Below are positions 17,319-22,726 of a stretch of DNA of 22,726 nucleotides, in pieces (the first letter of the stretch is position 1; the number at the start of each line of letters is the position of its first letter). The stretch is from positions 1 to 22,726 of the forward strand of contig JACMRF010000019.1 of NCBI GenBank assembly GCA_014376575.1. The letters run 5' to 3'. The notes beneath the pieces were generated by a model. The model did not search any database. It worked only from the letters and a program-made list of their open reading frames with translations, and was not told where the DNA came from. The translations under genes were made by a program, and so were the position numbers. The DNA is from Undibacterium sp. Its GTDB lineage: Bacteria; Pseudomonadota; Gammaproteobacteria; Burkholderiales; Burkholderiaceae.

Positions 17319-18398
17319 ATGCAAGTTCGTTATCCCGATGTTAGTGAAGAAGTCTATCGTTTGCATTATCTTAAACAAGACAGGGCACAATGTCGCAAAG
17401 TTGTTCGAGTCGTCATGTGGGCGGCTATTCCGTTGGCGTATGTAGATTTTGCTTTTCTTTCCTTGGGTTTTGGTTTTTTGGGTTTGTTTTTTTTACGCGC
17501 CATCTTGTTTTTTTACTCTTACTGGTTATTGAAAAAAACCGTAAGCATCATTGATCCAAAACATCTCGATCTGCAAATTCTGTGCTGGAGCGCTGCCGTA
17601 CTTTTGATGCAATTCATTAGTAATGCCAGTTTGCCCAAAGATTACTTCGGCCATTATTTGGTAGACGCATGGATATGCATGATTTATTTCATTACCGTGC
17701 CTTCGCCCTTGAGGATGTTGCGCCCGGCGATGACCGGTTTTCTGATTGCTTCACTTGGTTTACTTACCTATAAAATTATTCCTGTTTTTGCCTATGTGGT
17801 CAGCGTAGCCGTAATATTGTTGGCCAGCGCCTATACCGGACATGGCATCTCGTCCTACTTACACCGCTATCGACGTAAAATACTCAGCGCTGAAATGGAA
17901 TTAGATCGCCAGGAGAGCACCGATCCAGTCACTGGTATAGCCAATCGACGTGAATTTATGCGTGTCAGTGAATCAGAATTGCAGAGACACGCACGCATGG
18001 GCAAGCCATTGTCGATGTTGGTCCTCGATCTGGATCACTTTAAACAAATACGCGAAAAACATGGCCCATATGCTGGTGACATAGTTTTGGTCGAAGTAAC
18101 CAAGCGGGTGAAAAGAGCGACACGTAGTTACGACTGTCTCGCTCGCTATGGTACCGAGGAGTTTTGTATTTTATTGCCAGAAGCATCTGCGGAAATCGCC
18201 AGCATCGTCGCTAGCCGAGCACTGGCAACGATAGGCGCCATGCCAGTAGCTGTCGCTGGCAAAGAGCTCAAAGTAAGTGCGAGCGTTGGTGTGGCTACCA
18301 TGCTTGATGGCGATACTCCGGATAGTATGCTCTTGCGCGCAGACGAAGCTCTTGGCAAAGCTCGATTAGCGAATGACCGACGCGTTGTGGCTGCGTAA
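17319..18398 (+). CDS. Membrane-bound degenerate GGDEF protein
   Basis: The 359-residue inner-membrane protein has about six hydrophobic helices (roughly 30-48, 50-70, 85-102, 113-129, 135-152, 154-172), then a linker and a C-terminal GGDEF domain starting at 'DPVTGIANRR' (202-211). Diguanylate cyclases make cyclic di-GMP, but the signature here is GTEEF (278-282), with Thr for the second Gly. The guanine-contacting Asn of the FKxIND motif is Arg245. The metal-binding Asp237 and Glu280 are kept. The inhibitory site RxxD is intact at Arg269-Asp272, exactly five residues before the signature. It may therefore bind cyclic di-GMP rather than make it, though residual activity cannot be excluded. 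The membrane part is not a family I can name. A very strong ribosome-binding site fixes the start. It is followed after 81 bases by an EcsC-like gene. Confidence 0.88.
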   Translation: MQVRYPDVSEEVYRLHYLKQDRAQCRKVVRVVMWAAIPLAYVDFAFLSLGFGFLGLFFLRAILFFYSYWLLKKTVSIIDPKHLDLQILCWSAAVLLMQFISNASLPKDYFGHYLVDAWICMIYFITVPSPLRMLRPAMTGFLIASLGLLTYKIIPVFAYVVSVAVILLASAYTGHGISSYLHRYRRKILSAEMELDRQESTDPVTGIANRREFMRVSESELQRHARMGKPLSMLVLDLDHFKQIREKHGPYAGDIVLVEVTKRVKRATRSYDCLARYGTEEFCILLPEASAEIASIVASRALATIGAMPVAVAGKELKVSASVGVATMLDGDTPDSMLLRADEALGKARLANDRRVVAA

Positions 18399-18479
18399 CG
18401 TTAATGGGCGCACTTTTTATGCGGACTGTGCGATGGCACAAATGGCCTAATCCAACATTTCATTGCGTGGATAAAAACT

Positions 18480-19061
18480 ATGATAGAAATTAAGGGTGTC
18501 AATAAATCAACCAGTGCGTTAGCAAAAAGCATACTTGAATTTGCGGGTGAAATACCAACTTCAACGGAGCTAAAAAGTAGCAAGCCAAAAGAAGCAGCGC
18601 GCCATCGTACTAACTTTGCATCCGCTAAAGCGGCACTGGTAGCAGGTTCTCTTGCGCTGCCAGTCGGCACATTAGGATGGCTAACCATCGCTCCTGAAAT
18701 GATGGCGATATGGAAAATTCAAACGCAATTGGTTGTCGATATAGCCGCTCTCTATGGAAAGAGTGCTAGCTTGAGCCAAGAGCACATGATGTATTGCTTG
18801 TTCCGACATAGTGTGGCACAGGCCGTACGCGATCTGGTGGTAAGAGTAGGAGATCGATTTTTGGTTCGACCAGTATCCTTAAAATTCATGCAAAGCATAT
18901 CGTACAAGGTCGGTATTCATGTCTCGAAGCAAGTGCTGGGTAAAAGCTTGTCGCGTTGGTTGCCTGTGATCGGTGCCGTTGGTGTTGGTGGCTATGCGTA
19001 CTATGATACTAGCCAGGTTGCTGCTACCGCCATCGCAATGTTTGAGCAAGAAATGATATGA
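18480..19061 (+). CDS. EcsC-like protein of unknown function
   Basis: The 193-residue protein resembles the EcsC family, named after a Bacillus subtilis protein of unclear function. Visible features are a hydrophobic stretch at about 50-68 ('AALVAGSLALPVGTLGWLTI') followed by 'APEMMAIWKIQTQLVVDIAALYGK', a helical 'HMMYCLFRHSVAQAVRDLVVRVGDRFLVR' segment, and a glycine-rich second hydrophobic part near 160-178 ('WLPVIGAVGVGGYAYYDTSQVA'). It may associate with membrane. No catalytic motif is seen. The ATG at 18480 has only a weak ribosome-binding site. The TGA stop is followed in the same frame by 27 further sense codons. It is on the same strand as the GGDEF gene, 81 bases apart, and may be cotranscribed. 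The family call is from resemblance and is moderately sure. Confidence 0.75.
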   Translation: MIEIKGVNKSTSALAKSILEFAGEIPTSTELKSSKPKEAARHRTNFASAKAALVAGSLALPVGTLGWLTIAPEMMAIWKIQTQLVVDIAALYGKSASLSQEHMMYCLFRHSVAQAVRDLVVRVGDRFLVRPVSLKFMQSISYKVGIHVSKQVLGKSLSRWLPVIGAVGVGGYAYYDTSQVAATAIAMFEQEMI

Positions 19062-19145
19062 CTGAAGGATAAAATTGACGCGATTGCCGTATTGAAAAAT
19101 GTCCATGATTTCGCAAATGTAGTTGATTGGATCAAACTTCGATAA
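19062..19145 (+). other. In-frame 27-codon tail after the EcsC-like stop
   Basis: Directly after the TGA at 19059-19061, 27 sense codons continue in the same frame to TAA 19143-19145, reading LKDKIDAIAVLKN and then VHDFANVVDWIKLR. There is no ATG, GTG or TTG at its head and no ribosome-binding site. It could be a former C-terminus cut off by a nonsense change, or chance. Confidence 0.3.
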
Positions 19146-19275
19146 TCAACATTATTTGCACCATTTTTCTTTCTCGAATACCGTGAATATTGGTCGTACT
19201 TGAACAGGTGAATTCAACGACGCAATGTGTGGATGTCTTGTGTGGCACAGATAATAGTTAACCCAGATTTTCCAT

Positions 19276-19396
19276 TAGGGGCACCTGCGGTGCTCTTGGC
19301 ATGCTGACGGCGCATTTTCGGTCATTTTTTTTGATCTTCGTTGCCAATAGCTCGCTATTGGCGCCTTGTTCGCAGCAAAACTAACTCGAAAAGTGC
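19276..19396. repeat. Folded intergenic element, possibly a dispersed repeat
   Basis: Three nested or adjacent stems lie in the 458-base gap between the EcsC-like gene and the rhomboid gene. GCACC/GGTGC with a three-base loop is at 19281-19293, extended by wobble pairs. An outer stem GCATTTTCG (19312-19320) pairs with CGAAAAGTGC (19387-19396), with one bulged G. A perfect inner hairpin GCCAATAG (19343-19350) pairs with CTATTGGC (19355-19362) across CTCG. A T8 run lies at 19325-19332. The form recalls REP/MITE-like repeats or a structured RNA. Apart from the 27-codon tail, the rest of 19062-19519 shows nothing recognisable. Confidence 0.55.
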
Positions 19397-19519
19397 ATCC
19401 ATCATCATTGCCAATCCTAATGAAAATTCTGGGCTTAAAATTAACGTGTTTTAGCTTATGTTTGAAAATAAAAACAGGCGCCGCCATTACGCACTATTGA
19501 AAATTCTAAAATATAAAAT

Positions 19520-20092
19520 ATGTGCAAATTTCAAAAGAATAGTTGGCTATGCGAAATCAAAACCCATGGCACCATTCTCGCGTGTTTTGTCGGCACCATG
19601 TGGTGCGTTGCGTGCGTTGATTTTTTTATTGGCGGTCAATTAAGACAATATGGCATAGTGCCGCGCACGCAGTTGGGTTTGCGTGGCGTCTTTTTCGCCC
19701 CTTTCTTACATGCAAATTTTGCGCATTTGATTGCCAATACTTTACCGTTGATTTCGCTGGGCTGGTTCGTGATGTTGCGGCGTACCGGTGATTTTTATTG
19801 GGTGACTGTAATGGCAATGCTGATTGGTGGTTTGGGTACTTGGTTGATCGGTGCAAGTCATTCTGTTCATATCGGCGCCAGCGGCGTGGTGTTTGGCTAC
19901 CTTGGTTTTTTGATTTCGCGCGGTTATTTTGAGCGTAGTTTATTGTCCGTGTTAGCGTCTGGTGTCATCGCCTTTGTATATGGGGGCTTGCTCTGGGGCG
20001 TGCTGCCGGGGCAAAATGGTATTTCCTGGGAGGGCCATTTGTTTGGCTCCATCGGTGGCATGCTCGCCGCACGCAAGCTGGCGAAGAAGTAA
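19520..20092 (+). CDS. Rhomboid family intramembrane serine protease
   Basis: Predicted polytopic inner-membrane protease of 190 residues that cleaves within or near transmembrane helices; its substrate is unknown. The catalytic dyad is visible: Ser121 in 'IGASGVVFG' and His173 in 'SWEGHLFGSIGG'. The conserved 'HANFAHLIANT' segment supplies His64, His69 and Asn73. Five to six hydrophobic helices span the protein, with the usual GxxxG-like 'GHLFGSIGGMLA' in the last. The ATG at 19520 lacks a clear ribosome-binding site, but the N-terminal length agrees with compact bacterial rhomboids. It is flanked by a repeat-bearing gap upstream and dusA 110 bases downstream. Confidence 0.9.
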   Translation: MCKFQKNSWLCEIKTHGTILACFVGTMWCVACVDFFIGGQLRQYGIVPRTQLGLRGVFFAPFLHANFAHLIANTLPLISLGWFVMLRRTGDFYWVTVMAMLIGGLGTWLIGASHSVHIGASGVVFGYLGFLISRGYFERSLLSVLASGVIAFVYGGLLWGVLPGQNGISWEGHLFGSIGGMLAARKLAKK

Positions 20093-20202
20093 TTCTCTAT
20101 TCATAAAAGCGGTTCGTCATCTATTGTTAATCGCGCAAATTCATCTATAACACGGTGGCGCGGTACAATATGGGCTGTGAAAAATAGCCTAATAATTCTT
20201 AC

Positions 20203-21231
20203 GTGAATACCTCTGCCTTACCTTCCCGCCGCATCTCAGTTGCCCCCATGATGGATTGGAGTGATAGACATTGCCGTCTGTTTCATCGTCAGATTACGCG
20301 CCATACCTGGCTCTATACTGAGATGGTGACGACAGGTGCCTTAATCCATGGCGACGTGCCGTATCACCTCGACTTTAATCAGGAAGAACATCCAGTTGCC
20401 TTGCAGCTGGGCGGTAGTGACCCTGTTGATCTGGCAAAGAGTGCCAAACTCGGCGAGCAATGGGGTTACGACGAAATTAATTTAAATTGTGGCTGTCCGT
20501 CAGAGCGCGTGCAGAAGGGCGCTTTTGGTGCTTGCTTGATGGCAGAACCTACGCTGGTTGCTGATTGTGTCAAGGCGATGAAAGACGCCGTTAACATTGA
20601 TGTGACAGTAAAACATCGCATTGGTATTGACGATGTGCAATCCTACGATTTTGTACGTGATTTTGTTGGGCAGATTGCCGATGCCGGTTGCCAGACTTTT
20701 GTGGTGCATGCGCGCAATGCGATACTCAAGGGTTTGAGTCCAAAAGAAAATCGCGAAGTGCCACCACTTAAATACGACTATGCGTATCAGCTTAAACGCG
20801 ATTTCCCACAACTAGAAATTTTGATCAACGGCGGTATTAAAACTACAGAAGAAATCGATCTGCATTTGCAGCATGTCGATGGCGTGATGCTGGGACGAGA
20901 GGCTTACCATAATCCCTATTTGATGGCGAGTTTTGATGCGCGTTACTATGGTGACGATAGTCCGTCCAAAACTCGCGCAGAAGTGATTGAACTGATGCTG
21001 CCTTATATCAGCGATCAGCTGCAAAAATACGGTCACGGTAAAAAGAGCTTGAAGCTCAATAGCATTACGCGCCATATGCTTGGCTTGACCACGGGAATGG
21101 TAGGCGCCCGTGCATTTCGACAGATTTTGTCGGATAGCAAAAAGCTTGCATTAGGCGATCCGACTTTGCTTGTTGAAGCTTTGCAGCGAGTACAGGCGAT
21201 GGCGGATCAGACCAGTAACCAACATAATTAA
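20203..21231 (+). CDS. dusA: tRNA-dihydrouridine(20/20a) synthase
   Basis: Flavin-dependent enzyme that reduces U20/U20a in the tRNA D loop using NADPH. The 342-residue product has 'RRISVAPMMDWSDRHCR', the catalytic Cys98 in 'INLNCGCPSERVQKGAFGACLM', the FMN/tRNA-contact segment 'VKHRIGIDD', 'FVVHARNAILKGLSPKENREVPPL', typical of DusA rather than DusB/DusC, and 'INGGIKT...VDGVMLGREAYHNPY'. The start is a GTG at 20203-20205 without a visible ribosome-binding site. A weak TACAAT box lies 34 bases upstream. dusA is a known integration target for some phages, but its 5' part is intact here. The copper chaperone follows after 21 bases. Confidence 0.95.
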   Translation: MNTSALPSRRISVAPMMDWSDRHCRLFHRQITRHTWLYTEMVTTGALIHGDVPYHLDFNQEEHPVALQLGGSDPVDLAKSAKLGEQWGYDEINLNCGCPSERVQKGAFGACLMAEPTLVADCVKAMKDAVNIDVTVKHRIGIDDVQSYDFVRDFVGQIADAGCQTFVVHARNAILKGLSPKENREVPPLKYDYAYQLKRDFPQLEILINGGIKTTEEIDLHLQHVDGVMLGREAYHNPYLMASFDARYYGDDSPSKTRAEVIELMLPYISDQLQKYGHGKKSLKLNSITRHMLGLTTGMVGARAFRQILSDSKKLALGDPTLLVEALQRVQAMADQTSNQHN

Positions 21232-21252
21232 TACGATAAAAGGAAAAATGTA

Positions 21253-21708
21253 ATGATGAAAAATTCTCTTAAATTAATAAGTGCGTTCGTCGTCTCAATG
21301 GCAGCGATCTCCGCACAGGCTCAAGTAACCGTTAAAAATGCATGGGTGAGGGCAACCGTGCCGCAGCAAATGGCAACAGGCGTTTTTTTCGACATACAAT
21401 CGAATAAAGATGCGCGCGTGATTTCAGTGCAAACATCCGCCGCCGGTATCGCGGAAATTCATGAAATGAAAATGGAAAAGAATGTCATGAAGATGCGTCC
21501 AATAGAATATCTCGAACTTCCAGCCGGCAAGTCGATCGAGCTGAAACCAGGCGGTTATCATTTGATGCTAATGGATTTAAAAGCGCAAATAAAACTGGGT
21601 GATGCAATACCGCTGACACTGGTTGTTGAGGGTAAGGATAAAAAACGTGAAACTATCGATATCCTTGTGAAAGCGCGATCAATCAATGGTGCCGACGGCA
21701 AAATGTGA
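21253..21708 (+). CDS. Periplasmic copper chaperone PCu(A)C
   Basis: Exported Cu(I) carrier that helps metallate cytochrome oxidase or handles periplasmic copper. The 151-residue precursor has a signal peptide ending AQA-Q (cleavage after about residue 23). It keeps the exact family motif H-x10-M-x21-H-x-M as His70, Met81, His103 and Met105. The domain starts with 'VTVKNAWVRATVPQQMATGVFF' and is full length. AAGGA eight bases upstream supports the ATG at 21253; a second ATG follows at once. No copper gene partner (Sco, oxidase) is in the window. It is 21 bases downstream of dusA on the same strand, so cotranscription is possible. Confidence 0.93.
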   Translation: MMKNSLKLISAFVVSMAAISAQAQVTVKNAWVRATVPQQMATGVFFDIQSNKDARVISVQTSAAGIAEIHEMKMEKNVMKMRPIEYLELPAGKSIELKPGGYHLMLMDLKAQIKLGDAIPLTLVVEGKDKKRETIDILVKARSINGADGKM

Positions 21709-21839
21709 GATATGAGAAGTGTGTCAAATTAAAGTGAGTCGTAAAAATTTGTAATAGCGTACTGAGAAGTAGGGGGGGGCTTGGAATATATTGGTCGCGT
21801 TTCAATGCAACTCCCTCCGTCTCACTATAATTGTGAGTT
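21709..21839 (+). other. Gene-free stretch with a G8 run and small hairpin
   Basis: No open frame is convincing. The stretch has eight consecutive G at 21772-21779 and a CTCAC/GTGAG hairpin at 21821-21837. A pyrimidine-rich segment near 21811-21819 could pair with the G run. A weak -35/-10 pair (TTAAAG 21729, TAATAG 21752, 17 apart) could drive a short RNA ending at the terminator at 21840-21870. Alternatively it is the 3' untranslated part of the copper chaperone transcript. Confidence 0.35.
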
Positions 21840-21870
21840 AGCCTACGTTCATTTTAGTAGGCTTTTTTTT
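21840..21870 (+). terminator. Intrinsic terminator, 130 bases past the copper chaperone
   Basis: AGCCTAC (21840-21846) pairs with GTAGGCT (21857-21863) across a ten-base loop, followed by seven more T. Confidence 0.9.
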
Positions 21871-21945
21871 GCAAAAAAATAAGCTTGAATACGTCTTGGA
21901 CACGGATATTAATTATCTAAAGCCGAACGATTAAGCGAAAAGTAA

Positions 21946-21974
21946 TTGCAATGAAGCCTAAACACTCGTATAAT
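21946..21974 (+). promoter_or_regulatory. Sigma-70 promoter of tRNA-His
   Basis: TTGCAA (21946-21951) and a perfect TATAAT (21969-21974) are 17 bases apart. Transcription would begin near 21981, about 45 bases before the mature tRNA. Confidence 0.7.
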
Positions 21975-22024
21975 TCGTGGCTCGCTTGCAGGGCATTAAT
22001 GCAGTGCAAAAGACGAGTTTCAGT

Positions 22025-22101
22025 GGTGGTCGTAGCTCAGTTGGTAGAGTCCAGGATTGTGATTCCTGTTGTCGTGGGTTCGAGCCCCATCGATCACCCC
22101 A
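22025..22101 (+). tRNA. tRNA-His (GTG)
   Basis: The cloverleaf carries the extra G at position -1 (22025) facing C73, the identity mark of tRNA-His. The acceptor stem is GTGGTCG/CGATCAC with one G-T wobble. The anticodon stem is CAGGA/TCCTG and the anticodon GTG is at 22059-22061. The T arm is GTGGGTTCGAGCCCCAT and the CCA end is encoded (22099-22101). A recombinase gene faces its 3' end, so the 3' half of the tRNA is a likely attachment site. Confidence 0.96.
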
Positions 22102-22117
22102 ATATAATCAATGACTT

Positions 22118-22141
22118 AGCCCGCTTTCGAGTGGGCTTTTT
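22118..22141 (+). terminator. Intrinsic terminator after tRNA-His
   Basis: AGCCCGC (22118-22124) pairs with GTGGGCT (22131-22137) across a six-base loop, with one wobble, followed by TTTT. Confidence 0.88.
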
Positions 22142-22148
22142 CATTTTT

Positions 22149-22189
22149 TTGGAAGATGAAGTTCCAATTTTTGGAAGATTATTTTCCAA
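22149..22189. repeat. Two tandem TTGGAA-N7-TTCCAA dyads
   Basis: TTGGAA and TTCCAA flank seven bases at 22149-22167 (centre GATGAAG) and again at 22171-22189 (centre GATTATT), the copies 22 bases apart. They lie between the tRNA-His terminator and the recombinase stop, eight bases from the latter. Repeated dyads here could be binding sites for recombinase or accessory proteins, or transcript ends. Confidence 0.8.
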
Positions 22190-22197
22190 ATAGTTCT

Positions 22198-22726
22198 CTA
22201 CTCGGTTGAATTCACCTTCTTAATTGTCCGTCGATCATAGGTCTGATTGATCATTCTCTCGTCGCTGTGGCCGGTGGCGTCGGTGATGTTTGTTTCGCCG
22301 CGCTCTTTCCTTTCGGTAACTGATTTCGGGCGCATGTCTTTTAAGGCGAATCGTTCAAACGTGACGCCTTCTGCTTTCGCCCTGGCTTCACAATAGACCA
22401 TCAGACGGGTCCAAATCGTCGTCCATCCGCTGCGGCTGTACAGCTGGCCAGAGGTATTGGCGAACACCAGAATGCCCGGCGTTACCTGCAGGGTGACAGC
22501 TTCGTCAATTGTGGCTTTCAGCTTCGGCGACCAGCGGATTAATTTACGCTTGGCCGCCTGGTTGCCGCGGCGCTTGCCGATATCCATTTCCAGACCGTCG
22601 GGCTTGATGTCGGATCTCCTGAGGGTGCGGGTTTCGGTCGGCCGACTGGTCGTTAAAAATGCTACGTAATAACACAAGGCGAGGACTAGGTACTGGCCAC
22701 CGCGCTCGCGGGCTTCGGCGATCGCA
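22198..22726 (-). CDS. int: Tyrosine recombinase (integrase), C-terminal part, runs off window
   Basis: Site-specific recombinase, probably of a prophage or integrative element inserted at tRNA-His. The minus-strand frame stays open to the window edge, reading AIAEARERGGQYLVLAL before the TTG at 22677, so the true start lies beyond 22726. The catalytic core is visible: Arg I in 'LTTSRPTETRTLRRSDI', the 'LKDMRPKSVTE' box with the second Arg (Lys replaces the usual His), 'ATGHSDERM' with the later His, and the nucleophile Tyr in 'NQTYDRR'. The C-terminal part ends naturally at TAG 22198-22200. It is more GC-rich by eye than the genes to its left, consistent with transfer. It points toward the tRNA, as tRNA-borne integrases often do. 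Confidence 0.88.
   Translation of the reverse strand, partial: AIAEARERGGQYLVLALCYYVAFLTTSRPTETRTLRRSDIKPDGLEMDIGKRRGNQAAKRKLIRWSPKLKATIDEAVTLQVTPGILVFANTSGQLYSRSGWTTIWTRLMVYCEARAKAEGVTFERFALKDMRPKSVTERKERGETNITDATGHSDERMINQTYDRRTIKKVNSTE

Noticed and set aside
19275..19487. 70-codon minus-strand frame ending in 'KKMTENAPSACQEHRRCP'
   Set aside because: It is largely made of the hairpin-rich intergenic element, lacks a ribosome-binding site, and is more likely translated repeat than a gene.
20203..20400. Phage insertion at dusA
   Set aside because: dusA is a known integration target, but the gene is complete with no integrase beside it. The recombinase in the window faces tRNA-His instead.
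21717..21760. Possible insertion-sequence end (TGTGTCAAATTAAAGTGAGT)
   Set aside because: It vaguely resembles IS termini, but no matching inverted copy or transposase is in the window.

Overview
The window looks like the chromosome of a betaproteobacterium, most likely Burkholderiales/Oxalobacteraceae (Herminiimonas, Undibacterium or Collimonas type). This is judged from protein style, from the paired bpt-aat genes of the bacterial N-end rule, from a ribosome-binding site matching the usual 16S 3' tail, and from the order scpB-rluB / rimP-nusA-infB-rbfA-truB. Base composition is moderate, near half G+C by eye. No taxon could be checked by search.

Layout. (1) 1-3766, minus strand: a Tas-type aldo/keto reductase, quinone-dependent dihydroorotate dehydrogenase (pyrD), and the two aminoacyl-tRNA-protein transferases bpt and aat, probably transcribed together from aat downward. 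(2) 3767-5756: an ammonium transporter gene behind a well-formed sigma-54 promoter with upstream NtrC-like dyads, convergent with a zinc-ribbon NUDIX hydrolase. (3) 5880-6037: initiator tRNA-fMet with its own promoter and terminator. (4) 6269-8774: scpB and an unusually extended rluB, overlapping by 8 bases. (5) 8810-15551: the transcription/translation operon rimP-nusA-infB-rbfA-truB, with a strong sigma-70 promoter, an attenuator-like hairpin in the leader, a second intrinsic terminator between infB and rbfA, and curious repeats before rbfA and truB. (6) 15560-19519: a divergent cysteinyl-tRNA synthetase on the minus strand, a membrane-bound degenerate GGDEF protein, an EcsC-like protein, and a 458-base intergenic stretch holding a folded, repeat-like element. 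(7) 19520-21870: a rhomboid protease, dusA, a periplasmic PCu(A)C copper chaperone and an orphan terminator. (8) 21946-22726: tRNA-His followed by two tandem dyads and the C-terminal part of a tyrosine recombinase that runs off the window. This is probably the left edge of an integrated element.

Most of the window is core housekeeping: ribosome assembly and translation (rimP, infB, rbfA, truB, rluB, dusA, cysS, two tRNAs), transcription antitermination (nusA), chromosome segregation (scpB) and pyrimidine synthesis. No clearly new multi-gene system was seen. The best leads are the GGDEF protein with a broken active site but an intact inhibitory site, the atypical cysS, the phased repeats before rbfA, the folded intergenic element near 19276-19396, and the tRNA-His/recombinase junction.
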